From positions 124,001-188,000 of IMG/VR virus record IMGVR_UViG_3300024520_000047: a stretch of DNA of 64,000 nucleotides. One strand, 5' to 3'. Position 1 is the first letter of the stretch. Every line of letters starts with the position of its first letter. A program made the translations under genes and the position numbers. The notes beneath the pieces are model-generated. The model worked only from the letters and a program-made list of their open reading frames with translations, was not told the DNA's origin and searched no databases. Below are positions 17,876 through 27,432 of this stretch, piece by piece. The stretch comes from a virus.

Positions 17876-20800
17876 TTAAGTAAATTTTAAATTAAAGTCT
17901 GGGGTAGAAGGTTCAGCATTTTTATTAGAATTATATTCTCTTATATTTTTTTCTATGTCTGTGTTGGTGACTTTAGTGTATCCTAGTTTTCTAGTTTTTT
18001 CATTTTTAATAACAACACCCGGTGTGTTAAATTCTGTGGCCGTCGCTAATCCTTGTGTCAGGTAAGATGTACTCTCACTTATAACTTTTTCTATAAAATT
18101 ATCTTTAACAGATACAAGTTGTTCCAAATAATAATTCTCATTTAGTGGTATCCCTTTATTTAAATTAACTTTCATATAAACAATCCAAGGTGGGTTTGTT
18201 GCGGGGTCGATATCTAAGGCATCCTTTAGGTCTTCAAAAAATTCCCCGTCACCAGAATACCCCAACGAATTTTCTTTAAAATAAGAAATATCTTGGCTTA
18301 CTTTACTATCTATAACTGATTTATCTAATATTCCATTAGAAAATAAAAGGTACTCTGTTTTAAAATCTTTTAATCTAAGTGCTTGTTTATTTTCAAAGTC
18401 TACTTCACCATTTGTCAAGCTATAATTTCCAGTAGCGGTTAAATCTGTGGTAGATACATCAGATGTTCCGTCTAGAAAAACTTTTGGGCTGCTACCATTC
18501 ATTAATTTAGAATAACAACTTAATAGGTTAGTAAGATAAAAATAATCGTTACCCAACTCAACTAATGTATTTGATGGAGTGCTTGGTTGGCCTGGTTGTT
18601 GAGATGTTGCGTCCACTGGTGTGCCTCCACTTAGTTGGAATGTTGTGGTTTTTCCTTCTTCTATATAACCATCACCCCCTCTATTAACAACATTTAAGGG
18701 TGTAACATGTTTTAAATATTCTAAGTGTGCACTTCTTATGTTAATTTCAGCTTCTTCTAACTCTCCAGCCACACTGACTCCACCCGCGGTTGCTATATCT
18801 AATTGTTCTTCTAAAAAATCTTTTACTTTTCTTTTTTGAGCGTTAGTGGGGTTCGTGGTATTGAATGCTTTTTGTACACCAGTAGTTTCATTTTCTATTA
18901 GGATTCTATAATTCGCAACTAAATCATTAAGTCTTTTTTGATAATCTAGTGGGATACCCACCAATTCACCCTCTATTGTATCATACGTTAATGGTCCTGT
19001 AGCTCTATAATATTCTCCTGTTTCCCATTGTTTTTCCGCGTACAATAATTCTAATAAACCATAATTATAATTTGTGACTAATTTAAATATTGCCCCATTA
19101 ACTTCTTTTAAATATTTGTAGGCTTTTTCATTTATATCTGTAAACGTTCTTTCGTATTTTACAATACCCGTTTCACCTGTTGATGTGAGTTGTTGTTCTT
19201 CCCTATTTCCAATCATTATACCATCATTTGGCGCTGTATTATCTTCTTCAGTTTGTGCTGCTTCATCTTCTGGATTGGGTGCACCAGTCGCTTGTGTTGT
19301 TTTTATTAAGTCTTGGTTTTGTTTTATCCAAGCTGCCTCATCTGGGTCTTCATCTGTTACCGTAAACACTGCTCGGTCATCGTACATTTCAGTATTCGCA
19401 TAATAATTAAACGATAAAGCGTTTTGTAACCTTGAAACGGGCTCTTTTAATCCTTGTCCACCCAAATATTTAAATGTTATTGCAACACTAGCAATCATTG
19501 GTTGTACCCCAATACCTTCGGGATTTAAATCCAATAAATTATCATCATAAGTAAAACTAACATTATCAATAGCAATTTTAGTGTGGTAGAAATCACCAAC
19601 TCTAAGTACACAAATTGGTGGTGCACCAAAAGCTGTGTTCTTTGCGTCTACAGCTGTAGTAGTCCCACCACCTTCTAATTTGGTGGGTATGGTAGCTCCC
19701 GGTCTAACACATTGATTTAAAAAAGTTAACCGGCTATTTAATCCTTCTGGTGTAATTGAATGGAAGGCTGGTTGAAAGAATTTAAATTTTTGTTTTAGGG
19801 TATCATAAATAAATTCATTTTCTTCTTTTATTAAATCGAAATAATCACATTCTGTAACCATTTTTTGTAAAATTTTATTAGCTATTTCTCTTCTAGTGTT
19901 TTTGTCTTGTAATTTAGCTTCTTTTTTCTTTTTAGCTAAGGGCCTATCTTTTCTTATTGCTGATTTGGGTGGCACTGGGTCTAGTGGTGGGGAGGTAATT
20001 TCAATATCAGACATAGCGACCTTTCTACACTCAGCTGCTGCTTGAGAAAATACAGAACTACTTATTTCAGCATCGTCTTCTGAACTACACTGGGATTCTC
20101 CTAAAGCTTGTGGGGTTGGAAATATTAATCTGCTATCCTCCATTGCTGTTTTAAAAACATTTTTACCTCCTAAAGTATAGTTTTGGAACATTTGTCTGAC
20201 GGAGTCTAACCGTCTTTCCGACAATTTTTTATTATACCCTGAAGAAGCAAGGGAGCTCGCTGTACCCACAAAAGATAACTTAACGGTGTAATTATCCTCT
20301 AAAGCTTTATGTAATTTTTCAGTAAATTCTTTCCACCTAACATTATAGTCATTTCTTGCATCAGTAAACCAAGTAGTTAATGGGGTCTTTTCACTTTCAG
20401 AAACTTGTCCTAAATATCTATTTTCAGTAACTTTATCCTCCCCTAAATAACTTTCACCATTTTTTGACCCACCACCAACAGCTAATACATTAAAAGGCAC
20501 TGTGCTGGTAACCCTGTTGGTATCTGGGTCAGGATAATCATTTTCAAAATAAAACGGTAATCCCTTATAAGCTTCAAAATCTGGTTTCTCTGTAGTTGTT
20601 TCTTTTAAGTCTGGTGTGGTCGTGTCTGCTTCCGCTATTGTGGACGCTTGTGAATTTTGGTTTACATCTCGACTATTCAAAACTTGTGTTATCTCAGCTA
20701 ATTCATTTACTGAAAATTGTTTCCATTTTCGTGCTAAATCATATATGTCATAATGTTTACATCCAGCAAAAAAGGAATCAACTATCGCGTCTGTCTCTGC

Positions 20801-22966
20801 TGGTCCTAATTTTTCTAATTCTTTTCTTACGATAAAATTTAAAATGCTTGGGTGGTCAACTACAATTTTAAAATTTAATGTTCCTGTTCTATTTGTATTA
20901 TTATACGTATAAACCGGTTCCGGTCTTCCCACAAAATTATTTTCTGTCCAATTCGCATTACTGCTTTCATCAACTTTTAAATCATATGGGGGGAACCACA
21001 TTATTCTACCACCATTTGGCCCTTTTTCACAAGTGGATAAGTCATCATAAGTAAATCCTTTTTCTGAACTTGTTCTCCAAGCTAAATTTTCTAGAGAAAA
21101 CATGTATTTTTTAACTTTTCCATTTACTATGTTAGTGGACCCTTTACCACTTTCATCGGTTCTCCATGGTGCAATATTTAAATTATATGGACTATCCAAA
21201 ACAGAATACGTTTCTTTTCTATGGTTCATTTCAGACCTAACTAATCGTCCGTAGGTATAATACGGTATGTCTTTGGTCCATACTCGACAATATTCTGTAG
21301 GTACTTCAGCTCCTCTCCCCACACCATCTGGCTTGTCTGCATTAATTGGGTCTGTGTTAATATATCTTTTAACTCTAGAACCTTTAGTTAATTCCTTATA
21401 TCCGTCATTAAAAACTTTACTAACTTGATTTATAGAGTGGGATACCGATTTTAAAGCTGCACCACCTTTTGGTACCGAATCAATAATTTGTTGGGTAACA
21501 TCCATAATACTATCTTCCCTAAAATCATAATTTGTAGATTTAGTGTTGTCATAATTTGGTGGTGTTTTATATTCTGTGGTGTTGTCGGTAGAACCCTCCA
21601 TTCCTTGTGATGTACCCGGAACTTGGGGCCCCACTCTTTTAACATCATTATTAAATAAACTTGCAACACTATTTAAAAACCCACTTCCTGGTGTTTTATC
21701 AGTATACCATGTAAATCCTCCCGGTACTGTCCCTTGATTAGCGTAAGCGATTCCTTTCATTCCAAAGTCATACTCGTTACTATCAAATTCTTTAGCTACT
21801 GCATCAGGGCCAAATTGTTGTACATAATTTTTTCCAGCATAAGTGTTATCGGGTGGACTAGTCATGTCTGCAACTCTATTTCTAGGTCCTCCAATATATT
21901 GTGGTGGATTTGGTGGAAAATTTCCAACACCCAGTATGCCACCCTTAATAAAATCTATAGCTTCTCCAAATCCAGCACCAATCGCTGTTTGAGCTTGGGC
22001 TCCTTCACCGTATTGTGGACCATAGGTGTTATATCTAATATGTTTAAATAGCTGGGATTTTGTACCCCCTCCAGTGTATTCCAAAAATCTTTGTGACGGG
22101 GATTGCCGTCTACGTGGGATGCCTATTAAACTACCCAAAATTCCTGTAACATCAGAAATTATTTTTTCTGCGGTACCGAGTCCTCTTGGTGGCTCCAAGT
22201 CAAAATAGTCTCCTGGAATATATGAATAAGGTACATATACGCCCGTAAGTCTAGAAACAAAATCTAATCCTTTACCCACCAAAGACTTCGGTGTCGTTAT
22301 ATTGTTGTCTCGTTCAATAAGAGACTCTCTTCCAGTTATAATATCTAAAGCGTTAAATGGGTCTTTTAATGCGTCAATAAAATTAAGTCTACCCATCGTT
22401 TCTTGGTAAAGTTCCTGTGCAATTCTTTCTTGAAACTCTTTCCGTAGTTGGATTGCTCCTTGTTGTTGTAATTCACTATCTTCTAATAGCGTGGTAGATA
22501 ACACCCCTTGTACCGTAACACCCAATAGTATATCCATCGGGGAATAATATTGGGCCACTTGTCTAAATGGGTTTTCACCAAAAAGTCCAGTACCTGTTTC
22601 TGGTGCGGTAAAATTAGGATAAAATCCTTCATTTACCTTCGCCGCGTTTCCAACTCTTATATCGTATATCTGAATCCAATCACCATACCCACCTGGAGGA
22701 CCATAAGCGTTAGCTAAATATGCTTTATCTATATAAAATTCTGCCTGTTCATCAACTGATGGTTGGTCGGTAACGGCCATATCCCTTAAATCTTGTACCC
22801 TAGCAAAATTATTACTAAAATCTGCTGGACCAGTATTTCTTTTATCAAAATATGGAGAAGTTGTGGGATTAGGCAAATTTTTGACTAGCATAATATCCCT
22901 AATAGCTTTTGTTCCACCAAAGCTTAAATTAGGTTTTCTGTTATCGTTTTGTGGTAATCCCGGCAT
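17876..22966 (-). CDS. Large baseplate protein with internal OmpA-like domain
   Basis: This 1696-residue protein is unusual in holding an OmpA-like peptidoglycan-associating domain at about 803-992: an opening strand LPFYFENDYPD, then FTEKLHKALEDNYTVKLSFVGTA, then YNKKLSERRLDSVRQMF, and a closing CRKVAMSDIEI. A later part (about 1100-1200, RVGDFYHTKIAIDNVSFTYD) looks like a tube-initiator or hub-type beta domain. Its position between tape measure and gp53-like genes argues for a baseplate or hub role. Contact with cell-wall peptidoglycan through the OmpA-like domain is inferred. An ATATTTATA motif lies only 4 nt before this ATG. Confidence 0.6.
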   Translation of the reverse strand: MPGLPQNDNRKPNLSFGGTKAIRDIMLVKNLPNPTTSPYFDKRNTGPADFSNNFARVQDLRDMAVTDQPSVDEQAEFYIDKAYLANAYGPPGGYGDWIQIYDIRVGNAAKVNEGFYPNFTAPETGTGLFGENPFRQVAQYYSPMDILLGVTVQGVLSTTLLEDSELQQQGAIQLRKEFQERIAQELYQETMGRLNFIDALKDPFNALDIITGRESLIERDNNITTPKSLVGKGLDFVSRLTGVYVPYSYIPGDYFDLEPPRGLGTAEKIISDVTGILGSLIGIPRRRQSPSQRFLEYTGGGTKSQLFKHIRYNTYGPQYGEGAQAQTAIGAGFGEAIDFIKGGILGVGNFPPNPPQYIGGPRNRVADMTSPPDNTYAGKNYVQQFGPDAVAKEFDSNEYDFGMKGIAYANQGTVPGGFTWYTDKTPGSGFLNSVASLFNNDVKRVGPQVPGTSQGMEGSTDNTTEYKTPPNYDNTKSTNYDFREDSIMDVTQQIIDSVPKGGAALKSVSHSINQVSKVFNDGYKELTKGSRVKRYINTDPINADKPDGVGRGAEVPTEYCRVWTKDIPYYTYGRLVRSEMNHRKETYSVLDSPYNLNIAPWRTDESGKGSTNIVNGKVKKYMFSLENLAWRTSSEKGFTYDDLSTCEKGPNGGRIMWFPPYDLKVDESSNANWTENNFVGRPEPVYTYNNTNRTGTLNFKIVVDHPSILNFIVRKELEKLGPAETDAIVDSFFAGCKHYDIYDLARKWKQFSVNELAEITQVLNSRDVNQNSQASTIAEADTTTPDLKETTTEKPDFEAYKGLPFYFENDYPDPDTNRVTSTVPFNVLAVGGGSKNGESYLGEDKVTENRYLGQVSESEKTPLTTWFTDARNDYNVRWKEFTEKLHKALEDNYTVKLSFVGTASSLASSGYNKKLSERRLDSVRQMFQNYTLGGKNVFKTAMEDSRLIFPTPQALGESQCSSEDDAEISSSVFSQAAAECRKVAMSDIEITSPPLDPVPPKSAIRKDRPLAKKKKEAKLQDKNTRREIANKILQKMVTECDYFDLIKEENEFIYDTLKQKFKFFQPAFHSITPEGLNSRLTFLNQCVRPGATIPTKLEGGGTTTAVDAKNTAFGAPPICVLRVGDFYHTKIAIDNVSFTYDDNLLDLNPEGIGVQPMIASVAITFKYLGGQGLKEPVSRLQNALSFNYYANTEMYDDRAVFTVTDEDPDEAAWIKQNQDLIKTTQATGAPNPEDEAAQTEEDNTAPNDGIMIGNREEQQLTSTGETGIVKYERTFTDINEKAYKYLKEVNGAIFKLVTNYNYGLLELLYAEKQWETGEYYRATGPLTYDTIEGELVGIPLDYQKRLNDLVANYRILIENETTGVQKAFNTTNPTNAQKRKVKDFLEEQLDIATAGGVSVAGELEEAEINIRSAHLEYLKHVTPLNVVNRGGDGYIEEGKTTTFQLSGGTPVDATSQQPGQPSTPSNTLVELGNDYFYLTNLLSCYSKLMNGSSPKVFLDGTSDVSTTDLTATGNYSLTNGEVDFENKQALRLKDFKTEYLLFSNGILDKSVIDSKVSQDISYFKENSLGYSGDGEFFEDLKDALDIDPATNPPWIVYMKVNLNKGIPLNENYYLEQLVSVKDNFIEKVISESTSYLTQGLATATEFNTPGVVIKNEKTRKLGYTKVTNTDIEKNIREYNSNKNAEPSTPDFNLKFT

Positions 22967-22970
22967 TTTT

Positions 22971-22979
22971 TATAAATAT
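22971..22979 (-). promoter_or_regulatory. ATATTTATA motif 4 nt before a start codon
   Basis: An exact minus-strand ATATTTATA lies just 4 nt before the ATG of the 1696-residue gene. If it is a -10 type element, the message would begin at or inside the start codon. So either the transcript is leaderless, the true start is further in, or the motif has another role. Confidence 0.35.
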
Positions 22980-22998
22980 CTATTAAAAAGTTATATTA

Positions 22999-25095
22999 TT
23001 ATGTAAGTCCTCTTGAGGATAATACACCACCACCATCATTTATGTTTTGGTAGTCTGGTGTTCCAGTTAAGTTAGTTTCATGTAATTTTTGTTTTAAGTT
23101 AGCCATAAATAACGGTCCGTTTGGTCCTGAAATTAATTGTTGCCAATTAAAGTTAGCTAATTCACCCACACCTTTTAATGTTATTGGTATATTGGTGGGC
23201 ATTCCTTCAAACTTTACAACTATTGGTGTGCTCGTCGCACCACCGCCAATAGCACTATCCATTGTAGACGCTAAATTTTTTCCTCTATATCCACTAATTA
23301 TATCGTCAGGAGCACTTAAAACTGGTCCTTCTGGTCCACCAAATATTAATTTAGATTTTCCATCTGCGGGCATCATAAAATCTTCCTTTTTCTCAACTTT
23401 ACCACCATAAACCACAGTTCCATCAGTTACATTAATTGTAGCTTCATTAGCTGTACTAATTAAATCCCCAACAAGTTCTAATCCAGTCATACCACCGGCT
23501 TCAAGAAAATTCCCACCTTTAGATGCACCACCTAATATATCATCATAACTTGCACCAAATATTGTTTCAATGCCAGCTTTAACACCTTTACCTACTTCAT
23601 CCCCAATTCTACTAAAACTTTCATCTGGTAAAGTATTTTGAATTGTTTCAATGCCAGCTACTTGAATTTTTCCTAACTCTAAATTTTCTATAAGTCCAGC
23701 TTTCATAGCCGCTTGGGGAGTAGTTATTAATGAGTTTTTAATCGCGTCTAAAGCACTTAATTGTTCTAGAGCAATCTCATCACTAGTCATTTCTTGTTGT
23801 TCCCGTACCTTTTTAAGTTCGTCCACCTGTTGTTTGGTGAGGTCGGAAAGATTTACCATTTCTTTATGGCCAGCTTTATCTTCAAGTTCTATCTGATATC
23901 TACCACCTTCACCCATTTTAGCCATACTGGTAACAAACTCTTTCATTCCTTCCGCGTCTGGGCCAGTAAAAGCCGACAAATTCATTTGATTAGAAGCCGC
24001 TTCAAATTTAGCTTGCATTTTAACCATACCAGCAAATTCTTCTTTATTCATTCCTAAAGCATCTGCCATTGCTCTTAGTTGTCGTTGAGCTGTTGGTGGG
24101 AAACTGATTTCACCAGTTTCATCATTAAATACAGCTAAGGACTGTCCAGCGTCAACAATTGCATCTTGAAGACCACCTAAATCATTGGTGGCCATATACA
24201 TTAATTTAAATGGGTCTGCTAAATCACCCACAGCACCACCTATCACTTGTAAGTTTGCCGCTAAATCAATTGCCCCTTCTGGGTCCATAACTTTTTCAGC
24301 TAATGCAGCGGTTGTAGACATACTAATACCCAACCGTTCTGATTGTGCGGCCATTTTTGCAAATCCTTTTACCCCATCTGCAAAATTGTAGGTATTTAAC
24401 ATGTCCATATTTTGAACCATGTTAGACATAAACCCTTCCATGTTAACACCCATAAGTCTAGCTACATCAGCCATCTCCTCAGCACTTTGAATTGATTTTT
24501 CTATGGTGTACCCCATTTGGTCAAATTGTTTGACCATGTCACCCACTTGGTTAACACTAAGATTAAAAGCCTTTTGAAAAACAGCTAATCGTTCTATCTC
24601 TTCGTCAGTAAAAGAGATGTTTCTACCCACCACCTCACCAACACTTGTAAGGGTTTCTTGTAATGATTGTGCATTTATATCATATTTTGCTGTAGCAACA
24701 GATGCGTTAAATATAGCTTTAGTGGTACGTTCTTGTAATATACCGGTTTGGCCTAAGTCTTTTACAATTTCACGTCTAATTCCAGCTTCTTCCTCTAAAA
24801 GATTTAATGTAATACCGGCTACAGTTCCCATGGTATTACTCCCCAGATTCTCTACGGTTTGTTGTACCTCTTTCCACGCGGCTAAAACATCATTTAACTT
24901 TTGAACTCCCGGACCTACACCGGTTACGTCACTCTCTAATTTATCTGCCATACTAGAAGCAGATGTATTTATAATACCAAGTAAGTAGCTCGACCTTTCC
25001 CCTTCGGTTTTGTAACCATTATACTTATCCTTCTGGTCATTGGATAATTTACTCCAATATCCACTTTTTACGTTATGTGTATTTTTTGTGTTCAC
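22999..25095 (-). CDS. Tail tape measure protein (GTG start)
   Basis: The 698-residue protein is almost entirely helical, with long amphipathic stretches (LAAWKEVQQTVENLG, EEIERLAVFQKAF) and alanine/glycine-rich segments, and lies directly after two tail-chaperone-like genes. This is the standard place and composition for a tape measure, which sets tail length and leaves the tail during DNA entry. T4 gp29 is 590 residues. Start is GTG at 25095 with the leader GTAAAATAGAGTAAAAA and an ATTTATA-type motif 17 nt upstream. Phrases such as VARLMGVNMEGFMSNM match phage tape-measure helical repeats. Confidence 0.7.
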   Translation of the reverse strand: MNTKNTHNVKSGYWSKLSNDQKDKYNGYKTEGERSSYLLGIINTSASSMADKLESDVTGVGPGVQKLNDVLAAWKEVQQTVENLGSNTMGTVAGITLNLLEEEAGIRREIVKDLGQTGILQERTTKAIFNASVATAKYDINAQSLQETLTSVGEVVGRNISFTDEEIERLAVFQKAFNLSVNQVGDMVKQFDQMGYTIEKSIQSAEEMADVARLMGVNMEGFMSNMVQNMDMLNTYNFADGVKGFAKMAAQSERLGISMSTTAALAEKVMDPEGAIDLAANLQVIGGAVGDLADPFKLMYMATNDLGGLQDAIVDAGQSLAVFNDETGEISFPPTAQRQLRAMADALGMNKEEFAGMVKMQAKFEAASNQMNLSAFTGPDAEGMKEFVTSMAKMGEGGRYQIELEDKAGHKEMVNLSDLTKQQVDELKKVREQQEMTSDEIALEQLSALDAIKNSLITTPQAAMKAGLIENLELGKIQVAGIETIQNTLPDESFSRIGDEVGKGVKAGIETIFGASYDDILGGASKGGNFLEAGGMTGLELVGDLISTANEATINVTDGTVVYGGKVEKKEDFMMPADGKSKLIFGGPEGPVLSAPDDIISGYRGKNLASTMDSAIGGGATSTPIVVKFEGMPTNIPITLKGVGELANFNWQQLISGPNGPLFMANLKQKLHETNLTGTPDYQNINDGGGVLSSRGLT

Positions 25096-25112
25096 TTTTT
25101 ACTCTATTTTAC

Positions 25113-25121
25113 TATAAATAG
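25113..25121 (-). promoter_or_regulatory. Putative phage promoter motif (CTATTTATA)
   Basis: Minus-strand CTATTTATA, one base off the exact motif, 17 nt before the GTG of the tape measure gene. Confidence 0.4.
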
Positions 25122-25136
25122 ATGGGGATGAATTTT

Positions 25137-25301
25137 TTAAGCTCTGGATTTGTTTTTTGATTGTTCTATAGATTCCTTTTTTTTCTCAAATTCTTCTACA
25201 AGTTTGCCAACATAATATCGTCGTTCATATATCGGCATTTGTAAAATATCGTTGTGTGAGAAATGTGCAAATTTGATGAGATAGTAGAATTCATCAAGCA
25301 T
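25137..25301 (-). CDS. Small tail assembly chaperone-like protein, possible frameshift partner
   Basis: The ATG at 25301 gives 54 residues: MLDEFYYLIKFAHFSHNDILQ, then MPIYERRYYVGKLVEEFEKKKE. The pattern of an aromatic helix, then Met-Pro and Arg-Arg, then a charged helix is typical of the second tail chaperone encoded just before tape measures. The reading frame is open further upstream to a TTG at 25346, overlapping the previous gene by 38 nt, across a run of six Ts on the coding strand (25330-25335). It could thus be made alone or as a C-terminal extension of the previous protein by frameshifting. Confidence 0.6.
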   Translation of the reverse strand: MLDEFYYLIKFAHFSHNDILQMPIYERRYYVGKLVEEFEKKKESIEQSKNKSRA

Positions 25302-25308
25302 AGATTGC

Positions 25309-26073
25309 CTATACTGCGAAGAAAGGACGAAAAAAGTGGGCGCCAAACACCACTGATGTTGTGATGTCTTCTCCTGATGGCGCTTTGGTGGTGACTGATA
25401 AATCTAGTCCGGGTTGATTGTTTCTAACAAATTTTTTAAATTCTTGGGAATCTTTAATAGGCATTGTTTGGATGATTTGGGCTAATTTTGATTTATCCCT
25501 TTCACCGTCTATTTCTTGAATTAATAACTCTAATTTACGAGTAGCTACTGGAGCTATCTGTCCGTTGGTAGAATATGATTCTTTTAGTTTCTCTAATTCT
25601 AGTTCCTCCCTTGATGTTAAAAACTTAAATTTAATTGGTTTTCCAGTTTGGGGTAAGGTATATAAGAACTCACCTTTTTCATCTGGTACTAAAACAAAAT
25701 CTCTCATAGTCACATTACTCAAATCATGTGTGTACTTAAAAGATTCTCCAGTCTTTGGGTCTTTAAGTGTAAACTCATATGTGGGTCCATAAGCGGTATT
25801 TCTTAAAAATATTAAAACAGCTTGTTTATCACATTCCAACATTTCCTCAATCGTTATATCACTTCCTAAAATTTTTCTACGTAATAACTCTTCTATTAGA
25901 TTACCAGATTGGATTATATTTTGGGAACTTAAAAGATTTTCGTCAGAAGCATTTAAATAAGTTACTTTTAACTCTTTAACTTTGTTATTATAAAACATTC
26001 CCTGTGATGGTAACGGTACTACATCATAAGGAATATTTGCTTGTGCAATATCAGAATATTGTCTTGGGTCCAT
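25309..26073 (-). CDS. Baseplate hub / tail assembly protein, gp26-like
   Basis: The 254-residue protein starts MDPRQYSDIAQANIPYDVVPLPSQG and contains VLPSQGMFYNNKVKELKVTYLNASDENLL-like elements seen in the T4 base-plate (gp26) family. It has the pattern 'LPSxG.xY', a conserved DE..L helix start, and a beta-rich middle (TYEFTLKDPKTGESFKY). Next comes the small chaperone-like gene, then the tape measure, which is the usual position for tail assembly chaperones. Whether it is a structural hub protein or a chaperone cannot be decided from sequence alone. Confidence 0.6.
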   Translation of the reverse strand: MDPRQYSDIAQANIPYDVVPLPSQGMFYNNKVKELKVTYLNASDENLLSSQNIIQSGNLIEELLRRKILGSDITIEEMLECDKQAVLIFLRNTAYGPTYEFTLKDPKTGESFKYTHDLSNVTMRDFVLVPDEKGEFLYTLPQTGKPIKFKFLTSREELELEKLKESYSTNGQIAPVATRKLELLIQEIDGERDKSKLAQIIQTMPIKDSQEFKKFVRNNQPGLDLSVTTKAPSGEDITTSVVFGAHFFRPFFAV

Positions 26074-26139
26074 TTAATCTTGTTTTTATTTAATTTTAAT
26101 TTTATATTTCAATAAGTCAATGTTTTATATAAGTACTTA

Positions 26140-26769
26140 ATGATTAAAAATTTTAGCATAACAAAAATAACCAAAGAAGAATGTAAGTCTATACTTAAAG
26201 AATACCATTATTTATCAAAAATAAATAAGGGTTTTAGAAGTGGTATTAATTTTGGTCTAACATATAATTCTAAATTAGTGGGGGTTTGTATTTTTCATTC
26301 ACCATCGGTACCTGAAATAGTTAAAGGGTGTTTTGGTTTGGAGAGAAATAATCAAGAAGGCATATATGAATTAGGTAGGTTGTGTTTATTACCTTCTATA
26401 ACTGAAAAAAATATATTATCTTGGTTTGTTTCAAAATGTATTAAATTTTTACGTAAAGAGACTAATGTATATGCATTACTATCGTACGCGGATTCTTCCC
26501 TACATAACGGGTATATATACCAAGCCACAAATTTTGGATATTATGGGTTAACAGATAAGAAAAAAGATTTTTGGTTTGACAATGGTGACGGTACATTTAC
26601 TAAACACCAACGAGGTCCTGTAAGGGGATTTGTGGGAGAATGGAGACCCAGAGAAAGAAAACATCGTTATTTATTAATATATTCCGATAAGTTAAAATGT
26701 AAGTGGGAAAAAGTACCCTACCCAAAATCACCAAATAAAGCCCCATTAAATAAAAAACCCACCGCGTAG
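26140..26769 (+). CDS. Mom-like DNA modification protein (GNAT-fold family), candidate
   Basis: This 209-residue plus-strand protein has the pattern of Mom-type proteins, which modify adenines to protect phage DNA from restriction: an acceptor loop KEYHYLSK near residue 20, VGVCIFHSPSVPE, then YELGRLCLLP, then LLSYADSSLHNGYIYQATNF. The SYAD...H-G-IYQATN block is the clearest signature. Mu Mom is a GNAT-related enzyme. It is the only plus-strand gene in a minus-strand tail block, which suggests later insertion. The start is ATG at 26140 with the leader TTATATAAGTACTTA. Function is inferred. Confidence 0.6.
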   Translation: MIKNFSITKITKEECKSILKEYHYLSKINKGFRSGINFGLTYNSKLVGVCIFHSPSVPEIVKGCFGLERNNQEGIYELGRLCLLPSITEKNILSWFVSKCIKFLRKETNVYALLSYADSSLHNGYIYQATNFGYYGLTDKKKDFWFDNGDGTFTKHQRGPVRGFVGEWRPRERKHRYLLIYSDKLKCKWEKVPYPKSPNKAPLNKKPTA

Positions 26770-26777
26770 GTAGGTTT
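26751..26777 (-). terminator. Terminator after the tail tube gene
   Basis: On the minus strand AACCTACC pairs with GGTGGGTT (one mismatch) around a 5-nt loop and is followed by TTTTTTATTT. It lies just after the tail tube gene and overlaps the last codons of the convergent Mom-like gene. Confidence 0.6.
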
Positions 26778-26802
26778 AATATAAAATTATGTAAGTTACT
26801 TT

Positions 26803-27291
26803 TTAGTAAACTAGGATACACCTATCAGGTCTAAGGGTTGCAGTAATAGTAGCAATTGCATCATCACTATATCCTAAACTATCAAAGTTAACATCTGTTA
26901 AAAATGTTCCTTGTAAAATCCATTTTTCAACAACTACACCAGTCGGGTCTAACATTTCTAAGTCAATGTCTTTTTTGTATCCCGCAGCATATCCCATTCT
27001 TCCTGTTACAGATTCTGCGTGTAATCTAACCCATTCCATAAGAGCTTGTGCTGCTGATGGTCCGATTGGGTCTCTAAATGAGACACTTATAGTATTCCAT
27101 ACAAATCTACCCGCAACATATGTGGAGGTATTTAAGAAAGGAATTTCTACAGAATTAACTGTGACCTGAGGTCTAGAAGTGCTTTCCACATACCACTCAT
27201 TAATACCCAAAGAAGAAGGAAATCTAAGAATAAACCTATTTTTCTTTTTGGGTTCATACGGTATGGGCATTTTCATTAATAAATCAGCCAT
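26803..27291 (-). CDS. Tail tube protein, gp19-like
   Basis: The 162-residue protein matches the T4 gp19 family: start FILRFPSSLG, a conserved VESTSRPQVTVNSVEIPFLNT segment, then AGRFVWNTISVSFRDPIGPS, and the terminal strand ATITATLRPDRCIL. T4 gp19 is 163 residues. The protein polymerises into the inner tube through which DNA passes. The gene is unusually far from the sheath gene (29954): a kinase, two HAD proteins and an acidic protein lie between them, although sheath and tube genes are usually adjacent. Confidence 0.9.
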   Translation of the reverse strand: MADLLMKMPIPYEPKKKNRFILRFPSSLGINEWYVESTSRPQVTVNSVEIPFLNTSTYVAGRFVWNTISVSFRDPIGPSAAQALMEWVRLHAESVTGRMGYAAGYKKDIDLEMLDPTGVVVEKWILQGTFLTDVNFDSLGYSDDAIATITATLRPDRCILVY

Positions 27292-27324
27292 GGTAATATT
27301 TTTGTTTTTCTATTGTTATTTCTT

Positions 27325-27333
27325 AATAAATAT
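27325..27333 (-). promoter_or_regulatory. Putative phage promoter motif (ATATTTATT)
   Basis: Minus-strand ATATTTATT lies 33 nt before the tail tube ATG. The highly expressed tube gene would then have its own promoter, and a terminator follows the gene. Confidence 0.45.
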
Positions 27334-27432
27334 ATGGTTTTTGAAAAACCGAGAATAAAACTCTTTACTTTAATATTATAAAATTATAATATGCAAAGCA
27401 TAAAGCTATTCTAATATATAAATATCATAAGC

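Noticed and set aside
26600-26821. Minus-strand open frame of 73 codons
   Set aside because: Overlaps the Mom-like gene and terminator; no family pattern and no fitting leader.
27333-27347. GGTTTTTGAAAAACC as a terminator
   Set aside because: Loop too small and no T-run after it; probably AT-rich chance symmetry.
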